From: Microtetraspora sp. NBRC 16547
GTDB taxonomy: Bacteria > Actinomycetota > Actinomycetes > Streptosporangiales > Streptosporangiaceae
Assembly (NCBI RefSeq): GCF_030268965.1
Contig: NZ_BSSE01000023.1
Coordinates: 1 to 64,000, forward strand
DNA length: 64,000 nucleotides
Reading direction: 5' to 3'
Positions 55,680-63,524 of the stretch are shown piece after piece. Numbering within the stretch: the first letter of the stretch is position 1; every line of letters begins with the position of its first letter. A program made the translations under genes and the position numbers. The notes below the pieces were generated by a model. The model did no database searches, was not told where the DNA came from, and saw only the letters and a program-made list of their open reading frames with translations.

Positions 55680-56423
55680 TCAGGCCTCCAGCTTCAGCAA
55701 CGTGTCGAGTACGGTCTGCGCGGTGGGCTGGTGCAGCTCGTTCACCAGCAGCCCGTCGCGCAGGAAGATCACCCGGTCGGCGTAGGACGCCGCGACGGGG
55801 TCGTGGGTCACCATCACGATCGTCTGGCCGAGCTCCCGCACCGACCGGCGCAGGAAGGCCAGGACCTCCGCGCCGCTGCGCGAGTCGAGGTTGCCCGTCG
55901 GCTCGTCCGCGAAGATCACCTGTGGCTTGCTGATCAAGGCGCGCGCCACCGCGACGCGCTGCTGCTGGCCACCCGAGAGTTGGTTCGGCCGGTGCCCCAG
56001 CCGGTTCCCCAGCCCGACGGTCTCGATCACACGGTCGAAGAGGACCTGGTCGGCCTGCCGGCCCGCGATCTCAAGAGGCAGCCTGATGTTCTGTTCCGCG
56101 GTGAGGGTCGGCAGCAAGTTGAAGGCCTGGAACACGAACCCGATGCGCTCCCGGCGCAGCAGCGTGAGCTGCTTGTCGTTCAGTCTCGTGATCTCGACGT
56201 CGCCGATGTAGATCTCTCCGTCGGAGACCGTGTCGAGCCCGGCCAGGCAGTGCATCAATGTCGACTTGCCGGAGCCGGACGGCCCCATGATCGCCGTGAA
56301 CGCCCCCGTGGCGAACCCGACCTCGATTCCGCGCAGAGCGTGCACTTCGGCGTCGCCCTGGCCGTACACCTTTGTGAGTCCACGTGCCGTTACGGCCTGC
56401 CGGACGTCCGTAGTCATCGTCAT
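55680..56423 (-). CDS. ABC exporter ATP-binding protein (MacB/LolD-like)
   Basis: 247 residues from ATG 56423. Walker [11 protein letters not shown]-loop [10 protein letters not shown], signature [16 protein letters not shown], Walker [14 protein letters not shown]-loop MVTHDPVA. It powers the adjacent FtsX permease; both lie downstream of the histidine kinase/LuxR regulator. Confidence 0.93.
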   Translation of the reverse strand: MTMTTDVRQAVTARGLTKVYGQGDAEVHALRGIEVGFATGAFTAIMGPSGSGKSTLMHCLAGLDTVSDGEIYIGDVEITRLNDKQLTLLRRERIGFVFQAFNLLPTLTAEQNIRLPLEIAGRQADQVLFDRVIETVGLGNRLGHRPNQLSGGQQQRVAVARALISKPQVIFADEPTGNLDSRSGAEVLAFLRRSVRELGQTIVMVTHDPVAASYADRVIFLRDGLLVNELHQPTAQTVLDTLLKLEA

Positions 56424-56539
56424 GACGACAACGCTATGGGCGTGATCTGCCGTTTCTCTCGGCTTGCGGAAGGGACCTGATCTGCACTCTCCGGCCATCC
56501 CCGGCCGCCCGATGTGCGACTTCTGATGTACTTCCGCTC

Positions 56540-57205
56540 CTACCTGGGTCCCCCGTGCGGCACGACCAGCCCGGTCTCGTACGCGTAGACGACGGCCTGG
56601 GCCCGGTCACGGAGCCGCAGTTTGGCGAGAACCCGGCCGAGATGCGTCTTCACCGTCGCCTCGGCGAGGTGCAACTGCGCGGCGATCTCCGTGTTCGACA
56701 GACCCTGCGCCACGTGGAGAAGCACCTCACGTTCTCGCGCGGTCAGCTCGTCCAGGTCACGCGAAGTGTCCCCCTCGTGGGGCAGGTGGACGGCGAAGCG
56801 CTCCAGCAGCCGGCGGGTCGTGCTCGGCGCGACCACCGCGTCCCCGGCGTGGACCGATCGGATGGCGCTCAGCAGGTCGGTGGGGAGGACGTCCTTCAAC
56901 ATGAAGCCGGAGGCCCCGGCCTTGATCGCGGCGAAGGCGTACTCGTCCAGGTCGAACGTCGTGAGGATGAGCACCCGCGCCTCCGGCGACGTCGCGCAGA
57001 TGATCCGGGTCGCCTCCACGCCGTCCATGCGCGGCATGCGCACGTCCATGAGGACCACGTCGGCCTCGATCTCGCGCAGCGCCTCCACCGCCGCCGCGCC
57101 GTCCGCCGCCTCGGCGACGACCTCGATGTCCGGCTGTGCCCCGAGCACCATCCGGAAACCCGCCCGTACCAGCTCCTGGTCGTCGACCAGCATCACGCGT
57201 ATCAC
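56540..57205 (-). CDS. NarL/FixJ (LuxR-type) response regulator
   Basis: 221 residues from GTG 57205. Receiver MLVDDQELVRAGF, phospho-Asp in VVLMDVRMPRMDG, Lys in FMLKDVLP. LuxR helix-turn-helix: LTAREREVLLHVAQGLSNTEIAAQLHLAEATVKTHLGRVLAKLRLRDR. Paired with the upstream HisKA_3 kinase; LiaR-like control of the ABC exporter is inferred. Confidence 0.93.
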   Translation of the reverse strand: MIRVMLVDDQELVRAGFRMVLGAQPDIEVVAEAADGAAAVEALREIEADVVLMDVRMPRMDGVEATRIICATSPEARVLILTTFDLDEYAFAAIKAGASGFMLKDVLPTDLLSAIRSVHAGDAVVAPSTTRRLLERFAVHLPHEGDTSRDLDELTAREREVLLHVAQGLSNTEIAAQLHLAEATVKTHLGRVLAKLRLRDRAQAVVYAYETGLVVPHGGPR

Positions 57206-57312
57206 AGTTCCTCGTTCCTTCTCCACGGGACGGCCCGCCCGCGGCCGTTCTGGCGGCACCGCGAACGACCGGGGTGGGCCGTCCCGGCGGTCGCGCCGAT
57301 CAGCGCGGTCAT

Positions 57313-57371
57313 GTCACTCACGTCGTTCGGCGGCTCGTTCACGTCGTTCGGCGGCTCGCTCACGTCGCTCA
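57313..57371 (-). repeat. ~21-bp tandem repeat overlapping the kinase stop codon
   Basis: On the minus strand repeated units GTGAGCGAC and GTGANCGAGCCGCCGAACGAC follow from the kinase TGA (57371-57369), each unit carrying a further TGA. Confidence 0.8.
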
Positions 57372-58550
57372 CGCCGTCTGGCCGATCGGGAGCCGAGCGG
57401 TCACGCGGAAGCCGCCACCCGGCCGGGGCGCGGCGCTGACCGTGCCGCCGTACATGGAGACCCGCTCCCGCATGCCGATCAGGCCGTGCCCGTCGTCGGA
57501 CCGTGCCGCGGAGGCGCCCCGGCCGTCGTCGGACACCGTCAGCGTGACGTCGTGGGAGCCGTACTCCATCAGGACGCTGGCGCGGACACCGGGCCCGCCG
57601 TGCTTGAGCGTGTTCGTCAGCGCCTCCTGGATGATCCGGTAGATCACCAGCTGCTCTCCCTCCCGGATGTCCTGCGGGCTCCCCGACACGATGAACTCCA
57701 CCGGAAGGCCCGAGGCGCGGACCTGCTCGACGAGATCGGTGAGCTGGTCCAGGCCCGGCTGCGGAGCGTACTCTCCGGCCGAGTTCCGGTCGTCGCGCAG
57801 CACCCCCACCAGCCGCCGCATCTCCGCCAGCGCCTGCCGCCCGGTCGACGACACCGCCTGTACGGCACGGCGGGCCTGCTCGGGGTCGGTGTCGATGGCG
57901 TACCCGGCGCCGTCCGCCTGGACGACCATCACGCTGACGTTGTGCGCGACCACGTCGTGCAGCTCGCGGGCGATGCGCGTGCGCTCGGCGGCGGCCGCGA
58001 TGCGGGCCTGCTGGTCCGTCTCGCGTTCGGCGCGCTCCGCCCGCTCCAGGAGGCTCTCCACGTACCTCTGCCGCATGTTGACGTAGATGCCGGTGACCCA
58101 GATCGCCACGACGAAGACGGACGACGTGGGCCAGGCCGTCAGCGCCTGGTCACCCTGGCGGACGAAGGCGAGGAACAGACCTAACTCGGTGACCACGAAG
58201 GCCGCGATCGCCCACTTCAGGGGACGGCGCGCGGCCACGGTGTACATCGCCGCGAGGACCGCCATGTCGCTCGGCAGGATGTCGATGTGCGCCAGCCACT
58301 GGACGAAGCACACCAGGGCCACGATCGCGAACACCGCGAGGGGGTACTTGCGCCGCCAGATCAGCGGTGTCAGGAGCAGCGCGGAGAGCAGGAGCGCCCC
58401 AACGGGGCCGATTCCGTACAGCTCGGGCCCCCGCGGGACGCCGGACATGGCTACGGAGGAGAGCAGGCTGAGCAGCACGAGCGGCGTGAGAGCGAGCGTG
58501 TCAACAAGGAGGGAGTGGCGTCGCTTCCAGGCGCGCAGTCTGCCGAACAC
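57369..58550 (-). CDS. HisKA_3 sensor histidine kinase
   Basis: 393 residues from GTG 58550 (start uncertain; the frame is open to 58628). About five or six N-terminal helices without an outside sensor loop. H-box ARELHDVVAHNVSVMVVQADG, N-box IIQEALTNTLKHGG, G-box SDDGRGASAARSDDGHGLIGMRERV. Intramembrane-sensing, LiaS/DesK-like kinase. A GGGGAGG/CCCCCTCC hairpin upstream may cover an alternative start. Confidence 0.88.
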   Translation of the reverse strand: MFGRLRAWKRRHSLLVDTLALTPLVLLSLLSSVAMSGVPRGPELYGIGPVGALLLSALLLTPLIWRRKYPLAVFAIVALVCFVQWLAHIDILPSDMAVLAAMYTVAARRPLKWAIAAFVVTELGLFLAFVRQGDQALTAWPTSSVFVVAIWVTGIYVNMRQRYVESLLERAERAERETDQQARIAAAAERTRIARELHDVVAHNVSVMVVQADGAGYAIDTDPEQARRAVQAVSSTGRQALAEMRRLVGVLRDDRNSAGEYAPQPGLDQLTDLVEQVRASGLPVEFIVSGSPQDIREGEQLVIYRIIQEALTNTLKHGGPGVRASVLMEYGSHDVTLTVSDDGRGASAARSDDGHGLIGMRERVSMYGGTVSAAPRPGGGFRVTARLPIGQTA

Positions 58551-58706
58551 GACACCAACGATAAGTAATCCCCAGGTGGGGAGGTTCCCCCCTCCGGTGG
58601 ATCCCTGTCTACGACCCGGGTCGCACAACCGCTTACACCACTCTTACGGATCGTGCGGCATGCTCTTCTTCGGAGCCCTTGGGGGGGCGAGTAAAGGGAG
58701 ATCTGT

Positions 58707-59528
58707 GTGATGGCGGATCGCGACGCCGGGTCGCGCGGTGCAGAGGACGAGCCGCGCGGCCCAGAGGACACGGCACCCGAGGGTCGTCAGGAGCCCGAAC
58801 CCAAGCCCGTCGAGACCGACGCGCAGGCAGAGGGCGCCAAGGCGGAGTCAGGTGACGAGCCCGTGACGGCCGAGCCAGTGGCCGGAGGAGAGGCCGGAGC
58901 CGGCACGCCCGCCGCGAGCGGAGCAGACGCGGAGCGGCCGACGACGGTCAACCCGGTGCCCACGCCCCCGACCAGGCCGTTCGCATCGCCCGACGGATCG
59001 CCCGGGCCGCGTCCGGGAAACTTCGGACCCACCCCGCCGGCCTATGGTTTCGGGGCGCCGACCTTCGGCCCCGCGTCGGGAAGCGTCGGCCCCACCGTAT
59101 CCGCGGCCTTCGGGTCCGCGCCGGGATCCGGCAATTACGCGTACGGCCCCGGCGGTCCCGGCTGGACCGCTCCGGGCTGGAGGACCGCGCCCGGTGTCGG
59201 CGTTCCAGGCCACGGGAGCCGGCTGCCTTCGCACGCCGCCAGGTTCGGCGCGTTCGCGCGCGGACGGGGCGGCCAGCTGATCGTCGCCGGGTTGATCGGC
59301 GCGATCATCGGAGGTGGCGCCGTCGCCGTGGGCACCGCGATCTGGGACCGCGGCCAGGTGTACGACGCGACCCTGGAGAGGGGCTACGGAGACGGCCGGA
59401 ACCCGCTGGACCGCTCCTTCGGCCAGAGGCAGGGCCCGAGCGAGCTGCAGGACCAGCTGTCGCGGTACTGCAAGCGGACCGAAACCGGCTTCCGTTGCGA
59501 GCTTCCCCGCTCGGGCGGCTCCTGGTAA
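58707..59528 (+). CDS. single-pass membrane protein with disordered N-terminus
   Basis: 273 residues. The first ~180 residues are acidic, then Pro/Gly-rich and probably disordered; one helix (LIVAGLIGAIIGGGAVAVGTAI, about 191-212) and a ~60-residue tail with two cysteines (YCKRTETGFRCELP). Start GTG 58707 or ATG 58710, with GGGAGA upstream. Unknown function. Confidence 0.7.
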   Translation: MMADRDAGSRGAEDEPRGPEDTAPEGRQEPEPKPVETDAQAEGAKAESGDEPVTAEPVAGGEAGAGTPAASGADAERPTTVNPVPTPPTRPFASPDGSPGPRPGNFGPTPPAYGFGAPTFGPASGSVGPTVSAAFGSAPGSGNYAYGPGGPGWTAPGWRTAPGVGVPGHGSRLPSHAARFGAFARGRGGQLIVAGLIGAIIGGGAVAVGTAIWDRGQVYDATLERGYGDGRNPLDRSFGQRQGPSELQDQLSRYCKRTETGFRCELPRSGGSW

Positions 59529-59582
59529 CTCGATCACGCCGTGGGAGGCTGTCCGATCCCTCTCAGCGCCGAAAATCACAAA

Positions 59583-59612
59583 AGCCGCCTCTCATCGAAA
59601 AGAGGCGGTTTT
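59583..59612. terminator. bidirectional terminator between membrane protein gene and tRNA
   Basis: Stem GCCGCCTCT/AGAGGCGGT (one G-U pair) with an 8-base loop, T-run TTTT on the plus strand and a T-run on the minus strand. Ends transcripts of both the upstream gene and the minus-strand tRNA. Confidence 0.85.
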
Positions 59613-59622
59613 CGCCGGTGAT

Positions 59623-59940
59623 TCAGATGTGGGGCCGGTGGGATTCGAACCCACGCTGTACGGCACCTAAAGCCGCTGTCTCTGCCGTTGGACTACGGCC
59701 CCTTCGTTTTCCTTTGCCTGCGAAATTATCTGTCTGTGAATGACAGTTCGGGCAGAGGAAACGCAAATTCTCTTTTCTGTTATCGAGCTGGACCCGATTA
59801 ATGGCCGGCATCAACGGCCGACCGGGCCAGGCGCCGCCTATCTTACAGCGCGAACGCTGGTAAGGGACTCCCGCTTCGTGAAGCGTCCTTCGCGGGATCA
59901 CCGAGATCGGACGATGGCCGCGATGCCGAAACCGAGCCAC
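59623..59940 (-). pseudogene. decayed HNH endonuclease reading through into the tRNA
   Basis: A 105-residue frame. Residues 19-82 resemble the tail of a short HNH endonuclease (LHEAGVPYQRSRCKIGGAWPGRPL, LDNRKENLRFLCPNCHSQTDNFAGKGKRRG). The second zinc pair CPNC and following H survive, but the first Cys pair is now RSRC, and the catalytic DH of the usual DHVNG is replaced (AINRVQ). The last residues RGFESHRPHI are the translated T-arm and acceptor of the tRNA. The N-terminal domain is missing. Its GC content is visibly lower than neighbours, suggesting transfer. Confidence 0.7.
59630..59702 (-). tRNA. tRNA with anticodon UAG, class I shape (nominal Leu)
   Basis: 73 nt on the minus strand. 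Acceptor stem GGGGCCG/CGGCCCC (7 bp), D-stem GTC/GAC with G18G19, anticodon stem GCGGC/GCCGT with loop TTTAGGT, variable loop of only 5 (ACAGC), T-stem GTGGG/CCCAC with TTCGAAT. Discriminator A73; CCA is not encoded. Anticodon UAG reads CUA (and possibly CUG) leucine codons, but bacterial tRNA-Leu has a long variable arm, which this lacks. It sits at the end of the HNH relic. A GATAAT hexamer 23 bases upstream could be its -10 box. Confidence 0.8.
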
Positions 59941-59957
59941 GGGAACGCGCAGGCGGG

Positions 59958-60008
59958 GAGGCCGTCGTTCTTGGCGGTGTGGGAAAACCGGAAAAGAACG
60001 ACGGCCTC
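59958..60008 (-). terminator. hairpin terminator of the branched-chain importer operon
   Basis: GAGGCCGTCGTTCTT and its exact complement AAGAACGACGGCCTC with a 21-base loop, starting 2 bases after the LivM stop codon. Confidence 0.75.
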
Positions 60009-60009
60009 G

Positions 60010-61104
60010 TCACTTGGATGAGCCGCGCAGGCGGGTGGTCAGGCTGGCCAGCCCGCCGGGCAGGAAGTACACCATCACGATGAAGAGCACGCCGAGCACG
60101 AACAGCGGCTCGGACAGCGGGGCGCGCAGCACCTCGGGCAGACCCGCCACGGCGTCGGACGTGCCGAGCGCGGCGAGCCGGTGGTCGAGATAGGTGTACA
60201 GCACGCCGCCGAGCATCGCGCCCCACCGGCTTCCCGTACCGCCGAGCACCACCATGACCAGGAAGGCGAGGGTGAAGTTCGACGTGGTGATCTGCGGGCT
60301 CGACCCGCCGACCAGGAACAGGTGGACCACCCCGCCGAGCGTCGCCAGGAAGGACGCGATGACGAAGGCCAGCAGCCGGAAGCGGTACGACGGGAGGCCG
60401 AGCACCGACACCCGGCGTTCGTTCTCGCGGATCGCCTGCCAGACGCGGCCGGGTTCCGACTCGACCACCCACGCGATCACGGCCAGCACGACGACCAGGT
60501 AGCCGAGGGCGAGCCAGTACAGGTTCGCCGTGTTGGCCACACCGGAGAGGAAGCCGGGGATCGCGCCCGGCGCGAGCGGCAGCCCCTCCTCGCCGCCGGT
60601 GAGCCGGCCCGGGTCGCTCATCACCACGATGGAGCCGACCTGGGCGGTGGCGAGGGTCACCATGGCGAAGGCGATGCCGTTCACCCGCAGCGCCACGGCG
60701 CCGAGCAGCGCGGGCACGATCAGGCCCACGAGTACGGCGAGCAGCAGGGCGGCCGGGAGCGCGAGATCAAGCTTCGTCACGGCGATGTTGACGGTGTAGC
60801 TGCCCAGCGCCACGTAGAGCGCGTGCCCGAAGGACAGCAGCCCCGTACGGCCGAAGAGCAGGTCGTAGGTGGCCGCGAGCCCGGCGAAGACCAGGCAGAT
60901 CGCGAGCAACTGCAGCGATCCGGGGCTGTTGACCGGGCCGGGCAGCAGCGCGGGCAGGTCCACCGTCGAGAACGGCAGGACGGCCAGTACGGCGACGGCG
61001 GCGAGCGGCACGCCCCGGCGCAGCCACCGGCTGCGGGGCGACGCCGGACGCGGCCGGATGTCGTCCACGGTCACGGTTTCGGGGACGTCTGCTGTCGTGG
61101 TCAC
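60010..61104 (-). CDS. branched-chain amino-acid ABC transporter permease LivM-like
   Basis: 364 residues from GTG 61104, overlapping the LivH stop (GTGA). About 10 helices, with FGRTGLLSFGHALYVALGSY, GIAFAMVTLATAQ and VLGGTGSRWGAMLGGVLYTYLDHRL, all typical of LivM. Last gene of the importer operon. Confidence 0.93.
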   Translation of the reverse strand: MTTTADVPETVTVDDIRPRPASPRSRWLRRGVPLAAVAVLAVLPFSTVDLPALLPGPVNSPGSLQLLAICLVFAGLAATYDLLFGRTGLLSFGHALYVALGSYTVNIAVTKLDLALPAALLLAVLVGLIVPALLGAVALRVNGIAFAMVTLATAQVGSIVVMSDPGRLTGGEEGLPLAPGAIPGFLSGVANTANLYWLALGYLVVVLAVIAWVVESEPGRVWQAIRENERRVSVLGLPSYRFRLLAFVIASFLATLGGVVHLFLVGGSSPQITTSNFTLAFLVMVVLGGTGSRWGAMLGGVLYTYLDHRLAALGTSDAVAGLPEVLRAPLSEPLFVLGVLFIVMVYFLPGGLASLTTRLRGSSK

Positions 61105-61967
61105 GCGGCCCTCCCTGCCAGACCGCCCGGCCGGGCCAGCAGGACCACGGCGAGCAGGAGCACGACCGAGGCCTCCCCGACGCCGGCGGCGGCGTAGAAG
61201 CTGGTGAACTGCTGGACGAGGCCGACCAGCACGGCGGCGACCGCCGAGCCGGTCACCGAGCCCATGCCGCCGATGACGACGACGATGAAGGCGAAGATGA
61301 GCAGGGAGGTGCCCTGCCCGGGGGACACGTTGCCGAAGTAGACCCCGGCCAACGCTCCGGCGAGCGCCGCCGCCGCGCCGCCGATGGCGAACACCAGCGT
61401 GAAGGCGGTGCGTACGTTGATGCCGAGCGCGGTGACCATGGTCCGGTCCTCGACGCCGGCCCGGACGATCAGGCCGAAGCGGGTCCGGCGCAGGAACACC
61501 TGGATGGCGGCCAGCACCACCACGGCCGCGCCGATCAGCAGGAACCGGTCGTTGGGGACGATCGCGCCCAGGATGCGGGTGGTCCCGGTGGCCCACTCCG
61601 GGCGGGGGAACGTCAACGGGTCGGCTCCGAACGCGGCCTGCAGCAACGCCACCCCGGCGAGGCTGAGCCCGACGGTGACCAGCACCTGCTCGATCGTCCG
61701 CCGGTAGAGCGGCCGGATCAGCAGCATCTCGACCAGTACGGCGGTGGCCGTGCCGGCGAGGACGCCGAACACGACGGCGGGGACGAAGCCGAGTCCCAGG
61801 TGGGTGGACGACCACCAGGTGCCGTACGCCCCGACGGCGAGAAACAGGCCGTGGGCGAAATTCAGCACGTCGGCCAGGCCGAAGATCAGCGATAGTCCGG
61901 ACGCGATGAGGAAGTAGAGCGCGCCCAGACCGAGGCCGGTGAGCGCGAGGAGCACGATGTTGCTCAT
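61101..61967 (-). CDS. branched-chain amino-acid ABC transporter permease LivH-like
   Basis: 288 residues from ATG 61967 (GAGGCGGC upstream). GLGLGALYFLIASGLSLIFGLADVLNFAHG and RTRFGLIVRAGVEDRTMVTALGINV, FVVVIGGMGSVTGS-like signature near the end. The second integral membrane subunit. Confidence 0.93.
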   Translation of the reverse strand: MSNIVLLALTGLGLGALYFLIASGLSLIFGLADVLNFAHGLFLAVGAYGTWWSSTHLGLGFVPAVVFGVLAGTATAVLVEMLLIRPLYRRTIEQVLVTVGLSLAGVALLQAAFGADPLTFPRPEWATGTTRILGAIVPNDRFLLIGAAVVVLAAIQVFLRRTRFGLIVRAGVEDRTMVTALGINVRTAFTLVFAIGGAAAALAGALAGVYFGNVSPGQGTSLLIFAFIVVVIGGMGSVTGSAVAAVLVGLVQQFTSFYAAAGVGEASVVLLLAVVLLARPGGLAGRAA

Positions 61968-62043
61968 GCCGCCTCCTCGCCCGGCGGCTCGGAGCCGCAT
62001 TCGCAAGATGCGCTGTGCCTGTCGATTCGCGCGTTTCGCTCGT

Positions 62044-62739
62044 TCATGCCACCCCTAGGAGTTCGCGGGTGAGGTCGGGGTCGGAGAGCAGGGAGTCGGC
62101 CTTCCCGGTGTGAACCACGGCCCCCTGCTCGATGACCACGACGTGGTCGGCGATCCGGCGCACCAGCGCGAGGTTCTGCTCCACGAGCAGGATGGGCACC
62201 TCGCGGGCGGCGCGTTCCAGCACGTCGGCCACCTCGGTGACGATCTTCGGGGCGAGGCCCTTGGTGGGTTCGTCCACCAGCAGCATCCGGTTGTCGTTGA
62301 GCAGCGTGCGGCCGATCGCGACCATCTGCTGCTGGCCGCCGGACAGCGTGCCCGCGCGCTGCGCGCCCCGCTGCCTCAGCTCGGGGAACATCTCGTAGAC
62401 CAGGTCGTACCGGTGGGGGCCGCGCCCACGCTCGGCGAGCCGCAGGTTCTCGGTGACGGCCAGGCCGGCGAAGACGTTGCGGTCCTCGGGCGCGTAGCCG
62501 AGGCCGCGCCGGACGATCGCGTGGGTGGGCAGCCCGCTGATCTCCTCGCCGTCCAGCCGTACGGTCCCGGTCTTCGGCACGATGCCGAGCACGGCCTTCA
62601 GCGTGGTGGTCTTGCCCGCGCCGTTGCGCCCGAGGACGGCGGTGACCCCCTTGGGGGCGACGGCGAAGCCGATTCCCTGGAGGATGTGCGAGCTGCCGAT
62701 CCGCACGTGCAGGTCGGCGATCTCCAGCAGCGGCGTCAC
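62044..62739 (-). CDS. branched-chain amino-acid ABC ATPase LivF-like
   Basis: 231 residues from GTG 62739, overlapping the LivG stop. Walker A GRNGAGKTT, signature LSGGQQQMVAIGRTLL, Walker B MLLVDEPTKGLAP, EQNLALVRRIADHVVVIEQG tail of LivF. Confidence 0.93.
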   Translation of the reverse strand: MTPLLEIADLHVRIGSSHILQGIGFAVAPKGVTAVLGRNGAGKTTTLKAVLGIVPKTGTVRLDGEEISGLPTHAIVRRGLGYAPEDRNVFAGLAVTENLRLAERGRGPHRYDLVYEMFPELRQRGAQRAGTLSGGQQQMVAIGRTLLNDNRMLLVDEPTKGLAPKIVTEVADVLERAAREVPILLVEQNLALVRRIADHVVVIEQGAVVHTGKADSLLSDPDLTRELLGVA

Positions 62740-63524
62740 AGCGCCTCCCCGAGGTAGGCCTCCTGCACGACGGGGTTGGCCATGACCTCGTCCGGCGCGT
62801 CCAGGGCGAGCAGGCTGCCGTGGTGCATGACGGCGACCCGGTCGGCGAGGCCGAGCAGGACGTCCATGTGGTGCTCCACCATCAGCACCGTGCGGCCCTC
62901 CTCCCGGTGCACGGCCCGGATGACCTCGGTCAGCGCGGGCACGTCCGCGACGCCGACCCCGGCCATGGGCTCGTCCAGCAGGATGAGGCGGGGGTCGGTG
63001 GCCAGCAGGATGGCGATCTCCAGCTTGCGCTTGTCGCCGTGGGACAACGAGCCGGCGATCTCGGCGGCCCGGTGGGCGAGCCCCACGCGTTCCAGGGCCT
63101 CCGCGGTGGCGCGCCACGCCGCGTCGTCGGACTCGGCCCGGCGCCAGATCCGCAGGCAGGCGCCGCGGTGCGCCGCGGCGGCCAGCCGTACGTTCTCCGC
63201 GACGGTGAGCGCGGGGAAGACGCTGGAGGACTGGAAGGTACGGCCGAGCCCGCGCCGGGCCCGCCGGTGCGGCGGCGCGTGCGTGATGTCGAGCTCGTCC
63301 AGCTCGATCGTCCCCGCGGTCGGCCGGGTCAGCCCGGAGATCAGGTTGAACAGCGAGGTCTTGCCCGCGCCGTTGGGGCCGATGACGGCGACGAACTCGC
63401 CCTCGGCCACGTCGAAGCCGACGTCGGAGACGATCTGGGCCCCGCCGACCGCCCAGCTCAGCCCGCGTACGCGCAGGACCGGCCGGGCGGGGGCGGTTAC
63501 AGAGCCGTGCACAGGGCTCGTCAC
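62736..63524 (-). CDS. branched-chain amino-acid ABC ATPase LivG-like
   Basis: 262 residues from GTG 63524, overlapping the binding-protein stop (GTGA). Walker A GPNGAGKTS, GRTFQSSSVFPALTVAENVRLA, signature-like LSHGDKRKLEIAILLA (typical of LivG), Walker B LILLDEPMAGV, VEHHMDVLLGLADRVAVMHHG. Confidence 0.93.
   Translation of the reverse strand: MTSPVHGSVTAPARPVLRVRGLSWAVGGAQIVSDVGFDVAEGEFVAVIGPNGAGKTSLFNLISGLTRPTAGTIELDELDITHAPPHRRARRGLGRTFQSSSVFPALTVAENVRLAAAAHRGACLRIWRRAESDDAAWRATAEALERVGLAHRAAEIAGSLSHGDKRKLEIAILLATDPRLILLDEPMAGVGVADVPALTEVIRAVHREEGRTVLMVEHHMDVLLGLADRVAVMHHGSLLALDAPDEVMANPVVQEAYLGEAL

Noticed and set aside
53148-56480. Open frame of 1110 codons on the plus strand
   Set aside because: Antisense of the FtsX permease and its ATPase, which have clear motifs; it has no recognisable domain.
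59630-59702. Use of the UAG-anticodon tRNA to read the TAG in the subtilase
   Set aside because: Anticodon UAG pairs with CUA, not with the UAG stop codon, which would need anticodon CUA.
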